Shown one piece after another: positions 11,640 through 24,548 of a stretch of DNA of 64,000 nucleotides. The position numbers were made by a program, and so were the translations under genes. The stretch is from the NCBI GenBank assembly GCA_023052935.1, contig CM041292.1, positions 94,843,169 through 94,907,168 of the forward strand, written 5' to 3'. Numbering within the stretch: position 1 is the stretch's first letter; every line of letters begins with the position of its first letter. Origin of the DNA: Piezodorus guildinii (lineage: Eukaryota; Arthropoda; Insecta; Hemiptera; Pentatomidae). The notes beneath the pieces are model-generated. The model did no database searches and was not told the DNA's origin. It was given only the letters and a program-made list of their open reading frames with translations.

Positions 11640-12195
11640 CTCTCCCTATCCAATGACTAATTACCATATAAACGGAACGTGGAGCTATCAAAGAGACAGA
11701 GCAGCTGGCAGAAGTAGGGCCAGGGCATTGAGAGAGGCCGCCGACACCAGAGATAAAGAGGCAGGTCCTGTATCCTCAATGAAAGGACAAAGATACCGAG
11801 GAGTGGCTTTTAGAGTGCTCCGGGGTAGTCTCCCCGTACCTGCATTTACATTCCCCGGCCACTAAATCTAGAAAGCTCACGTACGGTTCCCGCCGCTGTT
11901 GTTCTAATAGATATTCTTTAGCACAAATGGAGAACCCTTGTAAGGGTTAGTGGAGGAGTAACAACTCTGCCGGGCCAAAGAGGCCCCAAATCCACGCATA
12001 AAAGACTCAAGTGGTTTAGGCCGCCACTCATTCAGTAAAAACAAAAGAAGAAAAGACGACAAAAGGATATAAAATGACGCTATCACTGAAAGCTTCTTCA
12101 CCGGTAGAGTTCCTGCTACCGAGGTCACTTCACTGAAGCTATTTGAAGTCTTACATAATTCGGAGGGTGTCCGTTATCTTGGATTGCTGGTGCCA
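11640..12195. promoter_or_regulatory. GC-richer island with octamer/CATTCC motif
   Basis: A GC-richer block between AT-rich flanks. At 11842-11859 it contains GCATTTACATTCCCCGGC, closely matched at 27523-27540 in another island and preceded in both by CTCCGGG. ATTTACAT resembles a POU octamer and CATTCC a TEAD site. A frame at 11653-11865 is open but lacks splice sites. I infer an enhancer-like element in an intron; a lineage-specific repeat is the alternative. Confidence 0.3.
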
Positions 12196-13305
12196 AGGAG
12201 GTACATCAGGGAAACGAAAAAAATAAACCCCCTTAAAAACAAGCTTCTTTCGAGGAAATCGTCTGCTGGAAGCTTAGTCGTTTGTCGAAGAACGAAAAGA
12301 AAAAAAAAAAGCTGGTAAACAAAATACCCGTCTGTTTCAATAGATGGTTGAGCATGTAGTGAGAGAACAAAATATGATTCAGATGATGTATTTTCTTTTA
12401 TTTTTCTGACTTTTACCAGGACATCTCAAGGTTAAGCAGTAACATACTATATCATTAAAGTTTCAAAATGTTTAATATGAAAGCCGAATGCTATTACTCT
12501 GGCGACGAATAATTCCTTTTTTTAAACCCTCACAATACCAAGTCTACTGGGTCGGATCTAAACAAAACCCTTACACTCAAGTCCCTTACACCCTTATATC
12601 ACATTCATTTACGTTTGGATGTAACAAAGTACGCAATACTTTTCGATAGAAATAAGCCCTATCTTCACAACATCCGACATCTGTAACTATCTGAAAAGCT
12701 AGGCTAAACACACGAAGTCCCCCCTTTGGGAAAAAACGTCGAAAGGTACAATAATTTAAGAAGTGTTAAAAAAAAAGAGTACTTGATCGAGAAGAAGACA
12801 CCTCCACATTGTGAAAACTGCAATGTGCAGTTGTCAATCAACCCTCACATTCTAGACGGCTATACGCTTTACGACAGCTATTAAACAACAATACAGACAG
12901 AAAATATCGAAGGAAATTTCAAAAAGATGTCAAACTATTAGGAAAATAATTGGTTATAAACTTCTTGGTAAAACAAATCAATTAATTTAACAAAATGTAA
13001 CGCAACTCAAAATAGCATTAATAGAGAGGAAAGAAACGATTAAAAAGAAAAGGACACTGAAGACCTAAGCAGTTGAGTACCCTAAAAATTATAACCTAAC
13101 CTTAATTTAATTATATTTACTGTTTATAATGAACATTTATAACAGTATTTTCATTAAATTACATGTTTCCATTGTAGCACTTTGGCATAAAAGATTTAAC
13201 TCCCCTGTCAGGAAATTCATGAAAATTTAAAATTGCTGTTTTTTAAATACTGATCTTTCGAATACAGACTAGTATATCACAGCTACTAAAAAATAGTGTC
13301 ATAAT
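12196..13305. other. Stretch without recognised feature
   Basis: Mixed AT-rich sequence with A-runs near 12300 and 12770. No repeat copy, exon or RNA gene recognised. Confidence 0.25.
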
Positions 13306-13665
13306 TGGATGATCATCAAATCATCTTTCCCTTCACATCGCAAACCCAGAGCAGATAATCCTGTCCCTCTGTATCCTTTAGTAACATCACACTTACTTCT
13401 GTATAACAAATCTGACTCCTATTACTCCATATTTACAAGCGCCTTACTTGGAATCCTTACACAAGATAAAAACAACCCGAAGACACCGATCACCACAGCA
13501 CTTACTTGACAAACGTTCGAAAGTTCCAGTATATTAAAAAAAAAAAATTATTTCCGTCATTATTATCAGACCTATTTGTACATATGGAATTGAGTTTTGG
13601 GGCTCTACTAAACCCCACTAAGCAGCCAATTCTTACAATCCAAAGTCTTTCGCGAAATCCTGTTG
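13306..13665 (+). pseudogene. LINE family 1 fragment, highly decayed
   Basis: The frame SFPSHRKPRADNPVPLYPL corresponds to the TLRRKPMTSCPTVSF stretch of the better copies. Further on, CTATTTGTACATATGGAATT, TTTTGGGGCTCTACTAAACC matches the IxTYGxELWGSTKP segment. Multiple indels; both ends of the element are missing. Confidence 0.7.
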
Positions 13666-14370
13666 TAAATTACTATAAATAAATAATATAAAAGCCTACT
13701 ATAAACTGATTAATAATTCAAGATCCGTTGTCGAGATAGGTAATCAGACATTTCCTTGGGAATAATGTTATTATTCTGTTATATATCCTTAAGTTCATTC
13801 CTCTTGATTCAAATCGAGTTTTTTAAGAACAAACAAAAGTTGCACATAAGGATGAAGACACAAATATCTCAAGACCCGTCCAAACAGGTTTTAAGTAGAA
13901 CAGCCAAGAGGCTCTCAATCGCACTCAACATTGAATGAAGTTAGCTGAAGAGAGAGTATTGAGCGAAAAGGGACAGAACTAGATAGAGACAGTGTGATCC
14001 GCTGAGGTTCCACCAGCTAGTGATTAATGTAAAGATATGAGGCAGGACCGGTTAGGCTAGGATAGTTTTTAGCCACTAGCTGTAATACATTTAGTTCCAT
14101 ATACAGCTAGCCACGGCAGCTGATTGTTTCAGTCCATACAGGGCTGGAGTGCATCTGTCCACAGCCGCTGTCGTCACCGCAAGCTTCCTACCGCTTCAAG
14201 ACATACTTACTTATGGTTTATTCTCATCCGGAAAGATTCGCTTCACAACTTAACCATTTGGAGTGCGTTTAGAACGCACATATTGTATGGAATCGTTAAA
14301 GCAGCAACAAACAAAAATCATATTACCATTGAATGAAACATTATTTTTTTATTTATATTATTTATTTTTT
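13666..14370. promoter_or_regulatory. Intron segment with GC-richer island
   Basis: The part from about 13935 to 14235 is GC-richer and holds several E-box-like words (CAGCTG at about 14118, CAGCTAG) and a homeobox-like AGTGATTAATG. No splice-bounded frame was found. Function is unknown; composition is the only support. Confidence 0.2.
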
Positions 14371-14374
14371 TTAG

Positions 14375-14500
14375 TAGTAGACTACTGTTTTCCAGGTCTT
14401 GGTTTCAAACCTCGGCTGAGGCAGAATCATTTTATTTTTTATTTCGGCTGAGGAGCAGCCCTGGGAATTGATATGGGAAGGACCCTCAAGATTAAAAAAA
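14375..14500 (+). mobile_element. tRNA-derived SINE family 1, partial
   Basis: TCTTGGTTTCAAACCTCGGC resembles the B-box region of the SINE at 17361, followed by GAGGCAGAATCATTT and TCGGCTGAGGAGCAGCCCTG, which match GTGGCAGAATATTATTT and CAGTCGGGAGGCAACCCTAG. The A-box head and the 3' tail are missing. Confidence 0.6.
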
Positions 14501-15951
14501 TCGTGCACATATGGAATAAAAAAAAAATAGATAGGTTTTCTTAAGAATAACAGTTGTTTACAATTGAAATATATATGTCTGGCCAATAGACAAAAGAAAC
14601 ATGATTAATTATCATTTACAATGACTAAATGAGGAGAAATAAAATACAACAAAAACAAACAAAGAAATCAAGAAAAAAGGTTTTTAAAAAAAATTGTTGA
14701 AAAAAAATTGATGAAAAATAGTTGTTGAAAAACAAATTTATTTATTTTATTTTTTTGAACTGTGTCTTCTGAAGAAAAAACAACAACTTATTATTAACCA
14801 AAAGAAAAATAAATGAATTTAAAACCAAAATGAAATTTGGGCGGTAAACAGTTATATTCGTCCATCCAAGGTGGAAGTCTAGAATTGAAATATCACATGT
14901 CCTGATCGTCTATTTAGGATGACAGAAGGTATAGGAAAAGTTGGGATTTAAATGAGAATAAAGAAGCAGATGTAAATATATAATCAAGCAATCATAGCTA
15001 TGTTAGAGAAAAATATAGAAATGCTACTATTGTTTTATCACCGCCTGAATCAAGTTAACATTTACTTGAAGTATTTTTTTTTTATTGTAAAGTTGTAATT
15101 ATAAAAAAATAAAAATTAGTTACCGAAACGGAATTTAATGTGTCAGTTCAATGCGTGAGTGATTCTTGTTACATGGCTTCGCAAACATTTTTGATTACGG
15201 TAATTTAGAATAATTTTTTTATGATATCTCACGGACACTTTGGACAGATCTTAGGAACCACTGCTATAGGTACCAACCTATTCTAATCACAGTGGGTTTG
15301 TCAAAATTCATTTCATCGCTACGAAATACATCTCTAAATAAAATCGCTAAGGACGGATTCCAGTTATAATTTTGAGATCACTAAGGTTGGTACGACATAA
15401 CTCATTCGGCCTTCAAAACATCGACATATAATTAATTAAATCATGTGATATCTACTCGTCTTCAGGATAGTCAGCACCAGGTATCAGAGGTTGATATGGG
15501 AGGGAAAAGTTTGATATTAATGATGATTCATGATAATTTAGTCAGTTAATGAAAGCTATAACAAAGCCAAAGAATATTCGATGTCAAATAAATATAGAGC
15601 ATAAAAAAAAAGTAAGAAAATATCCTACTAGTAACAATATTTGTATTTAATACAACTCTAATAAAATTTCAAATATTTCCTGAATGAAGCAATTATATTT
15701 TTCTTGAACCATTGATTTTCTATACAACTATGATGAAATAGAATGACTGACAAAAGCCTTTAATGACCAGAGGGTTTTAGGTAACTAGAAAAAATTAAAA
15801 ACAAATTGAAATATAATCTACCATGTAATGAAATGTTCACATATTTTCTATAATCATTCAAATCATAGATCAATACATCCCACTAGCCCTATAAACTCTT
15901 CCACGTATACAAAAAAAACTAAAAAACAGAAAAATCCTACATTTTAATTAC

Positions 15952-15988
<37 letters not shown>

Positions 15989-16904
15989 TGGTTGCATATT
16001 ATCTGCGAAAATGAATGAAATATTGAAGCATAAAATTCATATAAATCAAGTGGATTTGGGGTGACATTAACGTTCTACCTCATAAGTTGGGAGTCATAAA
16101 TTATCTTCAGTAAGAAAATTAAGACATTACTTCCGGAACCATAAAAATGTTAGGTTTGGTTTAAGTGTTCGGTATCCGCTACAGTGACGTGGTTCTTGGT
16201 ATACTTGATGTATAAGAAAATGCGGAGAATAGCTAAGAGTTGCAAGGCAAAACCCTCAATTAAGGATATTCCAATGCCTACAAAACAGTATTTCCTCCTT
16301 ACGGCATAATTGCAACCATCCATTGCGATTTATTCAACAGCACTGGCTGAATCATCGAGGGATAGCAAACCACGGGGCTCGAAGATTATTCAGTACGCTC
16401 ATATAATAAATAACAATAATTAAACGCACGTACTGTCAGGCTATAAATAAATAAGATCAAAAGATAACAAATGAGGCAGAAATAAAAAAAATATATTCTA
16501 TAGATTGTAAATAACATATTCTTTTGACAAAAAAGAAATATTTGAGCACGTGGTCTTCTGGCAGGAACGAAGGTAGCCAAGCATGTGTCAAAAATCTCCA
16601 TACTGATACTTACTATGGTTTCCAAGGTGAAAAAGCAGACTACCCCAAGATCCGTCACCTACCTTTGCGGCCAAATAAACACTGTCATATATATCCAGGC
16701 ATACTCGGTCGGACAATTTAATACTACAGTTAGTCCATACATCAAGTATTGCGATCGTGAAAATTTTCGAAATATAGTTTTCGACGGAGATACACGAAAT
16801 AATAATATATTATAAGTTATATTAAACGATTATATAGTATATGTTAAATTCCTTTCCCATGCAAGAAATACAAAATATTTCGAAAAAAACCTGAATATTA
16901 AATT
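14501..16904. other. AT-rich stretch, one long poly-T
   Basis: A poly-T run occupies about 15957-15986. No coding or repeat structure was recognised over the rest. The frames at 16386-16815 on both strands lack recognisable motifs. Confidence 0.3.
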
Positions 16905-17662
16905 TTTACATTCACTTACCTATATATGAAATATATAGTGAGGAAAAGTATTGTGATCGTGAAAATTATCGAATTCTAGTTCTCAACGGAAATACACGTT
17001 TTAGGGTCCCCTGAGCCCAAATGGCCGTCCCAAAAAAAAGGTCTGTGTAAGTCTAGCGCAAAAATGAAAAATCGTACGAAACTGAAATTTCATATTTAAG
17101 ACAACTATTTTCTTACAGCAGAGAGATCTTACAGCAACTTTTTCATCAAAATCGGCTAAACAAAAGAGCTACTTTATACCAACAATTTTGTATACTTTTT
17201 AGATTTTCTCAAAAACGGATCTAACGATTTTAATTAATCTCGCTACATTAATGTAAAATATAATAGGCTTTAATATCATGTAGGTTTCCTTCTAATTGAA
17301 ATATTCTGACATGGCTTAAATGCCGATATTTTAAATTTTCTTCCTCTAAACTACCTTTAGTGAGCGGCGTGGTCTAGTGGATAGAGCACTAGTCTGCTGT
17401 GCTCCGGGTCCTGGGTTCGAATTCCGGCTGTGGCAGAATATTATTTATTCTGTTAATTCAGTCGGGAGGCAACCCTAGGGTATGGAGACCCTCCTGGGCC
17501 AGACCCAGCCTCTATAAAGTGGGTACCCAAATTAATTGAGGAAAAACCTGGCGGCTGAGAGTGATTAAGGCCTAATCACCTCATTGCACTGCCGTTGGCC
17601 TAGAAACAGTACGAATCTCTATATGTACTGAGCCCAAGACGTCTTCATGGGTTGTAGTGGTA

Positions 17663-17699
<37 letters not shown>

Positions 17700-17905
17700 A
17701 TCTTTAATTTTGTACATTCCAAAAGATTAACGATGTCATCTTAATGACATTGATAAATGACAGCTAAATTTACAAGTTGGACGAATTTGATGACCAACTA
17801 AAGGATAACAGAGCAAAACTATTTTTTAATGTAATTTTTGGATTTGACAATAAGAACAGTAATATCTATCTATCCATCTATCGAACAGTAAACTAAATCA
17901 TCTCA
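16905..17905 (+). repeat. Family B repeat split by a SINE
   Basis: The copy starts ACATTCACTTACCTATATAT, GTATTGTGATCGTGAAAATT and runs to 17360, where SINE family 1 is inserted. It resumes at 17695 with ATCTTTAATTTTGTACATTC and continues through GACGAATTTGATGACCAACT to the point near 17870 where an ATCT-type simple repeat replaces its end. The order shows that the SINE landed in an existing family B copy. Confidence 0.7.
17361..17694 (+). mobile_element. tRNA-derived SINE family 1, full length
   Basis: The head has a tRNA-like internal promoter: A box TGGTCTAGTGGATAGAGCAC and B box GGGTTCGAATTCCGGC. A tRNA-unrelated body follows, with CGGGAGGCAACCCTAGGGTA, GGCGGCTGAGAGTGATTAAG and TTCATGGGTTGTAGTGGTAC, and a poly-T end at 17668-17694. 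Flanking AAACTACCTTTA (17348-17359) and AAACTATCTTTA (17695-17706) form an 11-of-12 target-site duplication. Related copies lie at 14375, 24549 and 55090. Confidence 0.88.
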
Positions 17906-18354
17906 CTTCAGTTAGACATTATTGCAATATAACTTTCAATCTTCCTTACTTTTTATTATTCTATTTTTAATTTTCATGGTTCCATATTATGTAAATTAAA
18001 TAAGAAAAGAAAAAAAAAGAAGAGAATGGCGTCAAAAAGCTGCAAAATTACTCACCTGAAGTTATTCATAACTATAAAAAAATTTAACATTAAAAAACAA
18101 AACAAACTTAGTTGACTAAATTTGTATGTTGAGTTGCCCAAATTACAGTTGATAACCGAGTGCTAAATAAAATATCAAAATGAACTAACTTAGGAAGCTG
18201 TTTTCATAAATGGGAACGTAAATAAGCGAGTATTTCACCTTAGCCCATTTAAGTAATAAACGCATATTATAATTCAAATTAAGAAGAGAGTTTCGCGTAC
18301 CTTATCATTTTATAGAATTGAAAAATATAATATATTTCTCTTTTCTCTCTTTTT

Positions 18355-19045
18355 TTTTTTACTTTAAGCATATTTACAACTGCATTATACAATAAAATAC
18401 ATTTTATTAAGTAAATGTGTTAATTAATCATATGTACTTGCTACAGGCATGTGAAGAAACTAGCCAGTGGTTGTTTATTTAATGTAGTAGGTCGCGATGA
18501 CATCGTGTTTTCAGCCTCCTCGAGGAATAGTCAGGAATAGATGAATGATGAGGAATAGAGTTAAAGGAGGTATATCTAGTTCGGGATAGATCTGCAACTA
18601 ATGGGATATTTAGGTCTTTATGGATTATTTCATTGGTGACAAAGTAAGGGGCATTTAGAATCTTTCGGAGGATTTTGGATTGCAAGGATTGGATGGTTTG
18701 GTGGATCCTCGTAACTCAATCCCATATGTCAAAATAGGCTTAATGACCGTAATATAAATTAATTTTCTGTGGTATGTAGAAAGTTTTGAACGTTTGTCAA
18801 GTTGTAGTCATTATTTACGGATAACAAATGTCATCTGCGTAAGTAGTGCGGACAGTACTAGAATGGATTGGAATATCAGCTGTATATATGGTATAAAGGA
18901 TAGGGCCCAGAATACTACCTTGAGGTTCACCCACGGAAATAGAAAATATTCTATCAGCTTTTATCAGTGAGGTAAGAACGGATTAATAAGAAGAACGTAG
19001 AAGAGGAGAATTGGCGTAGTTAGTAGAGCAGTCCTGGGTACCAAA
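18355..19045 (-). mobile_element. LINE family 1, 5'-truncated
   Basis: Minus-strand frames include VGEPQGSILGPILYTIYTAD, YADDI, the TYGIELR-type segment near 18715 and MQSKILRKILNAPYFVTNEI, KDLNIPLVADLSRTRYTSF, PDYSSRRLKTR. The 3' UTR with TTTACAACTGCATTATAC lies at 18370-18390 (plus). A deletion and frameshifts between the palm and the C-terminal part make it non-functional. Confidence 0.85.
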
Positions 19046-22000
19046 CTTTCTTATCTTAAATGATATTCTAAATTAATAAATAAATTTAAGTGGTATTTTC
19101 AGAAAACTTATGCCATTTGCAAACAGAAACCCAATGTGCCTGTTTTTTATCAATTTATAATTTAGGGTAATATTATATAATACAAATGCCCATTTAAACA
19201 CGAAAAATCTTTATAAAAGTAGCAAGTAGATAAACACTAGTAATCCTGAATATAAAATAGAACTAGTTTGAGTGAATTAAAAACAAATTCATTGTTTATT
19301 GATAACTTCTTTGCTATTAGTGTTAATTTGAATCAAGAAAATTTTGAAATTCGAAACATTAAAAATGCCTACTGTTATGGAAAATGTTGTTTTTATGTCG
19401 CTTTAAAACAATTTCTAAGTATAAATATTATAGAATGATCATATATAACGTAAATTCCTGTTAAGTCCATACCTTATTAGGTTTTCTTAATGGATTTTTT
19501 TAAATATTACATAAAGACAACTGAATAGCTGAGATTATAAATACATTTCTTTACCTAAGATAATAGATTATGGGTAACCCATATATCTAGTTTGCAAAAC
19601 CATAGTCCTATATAGAAAGTTCAGGGGCGATTGAACGAAGGAGTGTTCGCATGGTCATTGATAAATTGGTTTCAGCATACCTAAAGCTATTAGTTAACTG
19701 GAGTAAACTGGATAAGATTCAAATGTTTTGAGTCTTTCCATCAATTTCCCATGACAGACTCTCAGGCAAGAGATACATTCTTCGTTTTCTGGAGTCAACA
19801 AATCAGCTCAATCTTCCTTAACAACTTTATAAATAGATTAATGATTTTCATAAAATTTATAATAGCAAACGCTGTAAATCATTCATGAAATTCTATTTTT
19901 CAATCAATTACTCATTTTAACACTAATATAGACTGTATAAAAAAAAATCATTGTAAAATAATTACTCTCCGTTTAGAATATGGTATTAATAATTGTCATA
20001 ATAATATGATAATAATAAAAAAATTCTAGAAAAGGGCATCATAGGCTTATTTTCTCTTAAGGATCTGTTAGTTCTATTTTCTTGTTTTTAACAAATATTT
20101 TGTTTTTGAGAAAATACATTTAAATAATAACACAAAAAATTATTCGCGGGTCCAAAATACAAGTATAAATTCGAGGATCGCACAAATAAAACCATTAGAC
20201 TTTGGATTGGTCAGTTCCATTGAATTATATGGCACGGAACAGAATTCATCAAGTTTATTAACATGTTTTTTTTTATTGAAAACAAATTTCAGGCGATTAT
20301 TTCTTGTTTTATTTTAAATTTAAAATATTACCAGAGTCCCTCCCTCTCTTAAAAAGGCTCTCACCTACAATTTGTTTTTGTTATTTCAGGATTCATAAAA
20401 CAGTCGATATATCAACGATTCTTAAAGTAATTCAAACCAAATCTGGTTTGACAAGATATAAAATGCAGCATTTTCTTATAATTATAAATTATACATTTGA
20501 TGAAACGGAAACATATGGACTGACATCATTTCAATAGATTATCACCCAAAAAAAAATAATTAAAATTATGAAAACCGGTGATAGACACAACAAGCACTCT
20601 TCATATAGTTCGTTTAAGAATAAAATTATGTTATTTGTTTTGCTTTTATATTTTAATGATCAATATATAGATAGATAGTTTATAGGCTTTTATACACATG
20701 TAAGCCATGGAGTTTGGCCCATTTGGTGTCAGTAGTTGTTAGTATTAAGTGATAAGATCATGGATATATATATTTTATATACATATGGCGTAGTTATAGA
20801 TACATATGGCAAAGTTATAAATACATACATAAATGATGATAGCTTGAATATACATGAATAGGTAAATTCCAACTCCTTAATGGGACATCTTAGTAAATAT
20901 TGTGACACATATTATATGGATTTGTCGTAAATGTATATAGTTTTTAACAAAAAAAAAAAAATTTCTTTATCTTATCGACATATCAATATTTAGAATGTTT
21001 TCTAAGGTTGATTCTTTACTGTTTTGAACGATGTAATTCGCCAGGTAAAATTCCCTTTCAATACTGAGTGTAGGGCATAGTAATAACAGGTGCTCTTAGT
21101 TTTTGGTGATTTTTGGTACCATCTACCGATATTTTTCCCCTGTTTTTATATTGAAAGTGTTTTCTTATTAAAAAGTTTCGAATTGTCAGTATCTGATATT
21201 CTTAGTTGGCTAAAGAGTCTGAGATTATTTATATTAACATGATAAGTTAAATAATCTTGCGGTTGAAGGCTGTTTTTGCAACAATTATTTTTTTAAATTA
21301 TTAGTTTTAAACATGCTAAATATAAGAGTATATATATTTTTTTAATTTATTACCCTTTTTATGTTTGAGTTCAGGTTAATGATTCATAAACTTAAAAAAC
21401 AACCGTATAAACTAATGTAATCAACATAAATATGTCTTATACAAAATAACATATAAAGTTTAGAGAACCGAATAATCATATTTCACTATTGATATGTGTT
21501 AAATTTTTTTAGTGCCTATAAAATATTTTTAAAATACCATGAACAATAAAGGCCGTTCGATGATTAAATATAAGTTACAAAGAACATAAGAAACAGAGCC
21601 TGATAGAAATAATAAATATGTCTAAATAAATAAATGAATGTTTTCTTTACAGAGACCCATTCCTAGATTTACTTTCATAACAATGCAATAAACCGTTAAT
21701 ATACAAAAGGAATGCGTAAACAGAAGTAAATAAAAAAGTGTGGGTATGATCGGCCTTGTGCTCGATATATTAATCTGTAGTTAATAATTGCTATACTTGA
21801 GTTCTTTAACACCCACGGTCCAGCTCCCACATTTTTCCATTGCTTCCTGAATCTTAATAAAATAATAATGACAAAATTCCTTTATAATAATTATAATTGT
21901 GACTATGGAACGATTGGATGTGTCATTTTAGTTATACGTTTCGACTCTTCCTCTCTTTTCTCCCATAAGCTGTAAGAAGCTACATGAGGTACTTAGAGTT

Positions 22001-22755
22001 GGGCATTTAGGAGTTTCTTGTCTTGGATATTGTGATATGTCATGAGGGTCTGAAAAACGAACATGGACGAATTTCTGGCACAGTTTACTCCAAAGAGCTA
22101 AAACCTCTAGAATCCATAAGGGATTAAAAATGTACAAAATTTCTAAATTCATACATACAAACAATAACAAGTTCTTTGAAATGGCCAAACTTATAATCAA
22201 TCTCATTTAAGGCCAGATAACACTTTTTGAATAACCTTAACGGTGGCTAAATATTTTTTTTAATTAAGTTTTAGTTTTAGAAAAAGGTCCGCCGTAACAA
22301 AAAGGTGAGCCCCGTCAACTGATTATAAATTATAAAATATATCAACTTAAAAGATCATGATATTGAGAGACATCCTTAAAATGTACACATGCAGAAAAAG
22401 GAAAAGTTAAATAACATAGATATTCAGAAGAGCTAACAGAAGTGGCTATGAAAAAAATAAATAAATAAACTTAACTATGAAATAAAATAAAGTATAAAAT
22501 AATATACTTTTTAAAAACCATGAAAATATATTGAAGCTATTACAATGAAGATCAAAAGATTAATAATTATGAATCGCATTAATTTTGTGAGACCGTATTA
22601 TGTAAACAGAGAGGACCATAAACATTTTTACGTCAATAACTCACTTCAAAAGTTCATAATACTTATCCTTAAAATAAATTTGAAATATATGAAAGTGAAA
22701 TTAAACAAAAATTCTATAATTCATATGAGAATAAATTATAATTTAACCAACTTAC
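19046..22755. other. AT-rich intron stretch without recognised feature
   Basis: 3.7 kb of AT-rich sequence. Acceptor-like TATTTCAG at about 20390 lacks a downstream donor. The frame at 21928-22206 has no recognisable motif. No repeat shared with the rest of the window was seen. Confidence 0.3.
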
Positions 22756-22855
22756 TTTGATGATTCGACATGCCAGGTGAGTTAGGTGATTCCGATGAAG
22801 TGGAGTCCGCTGGGCTACCGGCTTCAGATCCTGCTGGCGATCCAGGTCTTGTCTC
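22756..22855 (-). CDS. Internal coding exon, Ser/Pro/Glu-rich, of inferred host gene
   Basis: On the minus strand ATTTTTACAG precedes and GTAAGT follows a 100-nt GC-rich block. In frame zero it reads ETRPGSPAGSEAGSPADS, then TSSESPNSPGMSNHQ, with a single A left over. That A completes an Asn codon with the first two bases of the exon at 9741. The composition is that of a disordered linker with possible Ser-Pro phosphorylation sites. A second frame is open but gives a His/Leu/Arg mix. It is the best supported of the five blocks. The gene identity is unknown. Confidence 0.7.
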
Positions 22856-22937
22856 CTGTAAAAATGAATGTTTATAATAATAACTTTTAAAAACAATCAA
22901 AAAGTATTATAAATTTATCCTAAAATAATTTTTGAGG

Positions 22938-23333
22938 AAACCTTTGTCCATCGTGTGTTCACACAAAATTGTTTATAGGTGAACTTAATATTTTTTTTTT
23001 TTTTTATTCATATTTTATTGAATTTTACAACTGTATTAACATAAATACAATAAGTAAAACTGTTGAATTAGAATAAAGGGCGTGAAAGGCTTGAGAAGAA
23101 ACTACCCAGCGGTAGAACTTCGATGTTTATTTAAGTAAGTAGATCCCGAGGCCATCTTCTTTTCAATCGCCTAGGAGGGTTGTCAGGAATATGTGAGGTT
23201 GATAGGTTGCGGACAAGAGGGTTTATATGGGCTGGGAGTTTAGAATTAAAAGTGGTATATCTGGTACGAGAAAGGTCTGTAACAAATGGGATATTAATGT
23301 CGTTATGGATTATTTTATTTGTGACGAAATAAG
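22938..23333 (-). mobile_element. LINE family 1, 3' end only
   Basis: The minus strand carries the last part of the ORF (NDINIPFVTDLSRTRYTTF, NSKLPAHINPLVRNLSTS, RRLKRRWPRDL) and the 3' UTR with GTTAATACAGTTGTAAAATT and an A-run (22992-23008). After the A-run comes the same GTTCACCTATAAACAATTTT flank as at 6018-6066. It is truncated at 23333, near FVTNKI. Confidence 0.85.
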
Positions 23334-24181
23334 GAAATAATTTAATGAATAAAAAACAAACAATGCCAAAAAAATGGTATCAATAGTACATCAAAATATT
23401 AATAACTCATACATTATTTTGCTGATACATATCGCGCATTTTTTTTTATTTCATAAACAAAATCCTTTAATTTAAAGGTACATTAGTTGGACTATATTCT
23501 TCGGCTTCAGTCCTTAATGTTATGAATTCGCATGAAGAAACCTTTAAGCATAATAAATATGTTTGAAAAGTTTTATTAAAAATAATGTACGGATTAAAGG
23601 TGTAAAATACGTGAAGACACGAAGTCATTACTTCTGTGTAAATGGATTCAGAAGGTATTATTTATTTACTGGGGATATTTTCGTTATTCTTAATAGTTTT
23701 AAAAATTCGGTTTTTTTTTTTTTTTTCTCCAAAAAGGAGGAAGTTGCGTATATTGGTCGCTTATCAGAGTGATTCGACACTAAGACGATAGGAAATGTTT
23801 TAGCCAGGTGTAAACATATGGTCAGAAAGATGCACCATTTCAACTAATAAAAACGGAATGCAGCTGTCTGAATGAAAGAAACAGGTCTTAGGGACAATTG
23901 TTTAATTAAATCAGTTGTTGATTTTTTTTTTTCCATACTCATGTAATCTCCTCTTACGGTAATCTCAAACCATTCGAAAGGCCATGTCAACCCCAACTTG
24001 GAATAAACTTAACACATGAGACATATTGATTTTTTTTTTTTTCTTCTTCTTCATTGAGATAATTAGGGATTATATAACAAGGTATCCGTATTAAGAGTTA
24101 TAAACATTTTTTTCCAAATAACATTATAACATCTATTTAGTAGAGATAGAAATAAAATATGTTAAACATTTTAAAGTTTTG

Positions 24182-24216
<35 letters not shown>

Positions 24217-24365
24217 AATGTCCTACACTAAACGTAAAATAAACACATTTTTCCCCATTTGAAATAAAACCATTTAAACTTAAATTGGTAGTAAAATGTA
24301 TACGATCAAAAGTAGCTAGAAATAGATGGTCTTTTGGAAATATTTTATGTATATACATAGTATTA

Positions 24366-24399
<34 letters not shown>

Positions 24400-24548
24400 G
24401 AATTAATTGATCACGCATTGTTTAAAGCGCATAAAAACCTTTATTTATTTTTTTTTTTTTGCATACTATTTTATTATTGATCAAAACACTTTAATTATAA
24501 TAAATAAATTATAATTTGTTTTTAAATCTTTCTTTGTTTTTATTTTCT
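23334..24548. other. AT-rich stretch with simple repeats
   Basis: Contains poly-T runs at about 23708-23726, 24031-24041 and 24369-24398 and a (TA)n tract at about 24183-24212. The frames here are shadows of these runs. No gene or dispersed repeat recognised. Confidence 0.4.

Noticed and set aside
17361..17430. tRNA gene suggested by A and B boxes
   Set aside because: It is followed by a conserved non-tRNA body, a poly-T end and target duplications, and recurs in several copies, so it is a SINE head.
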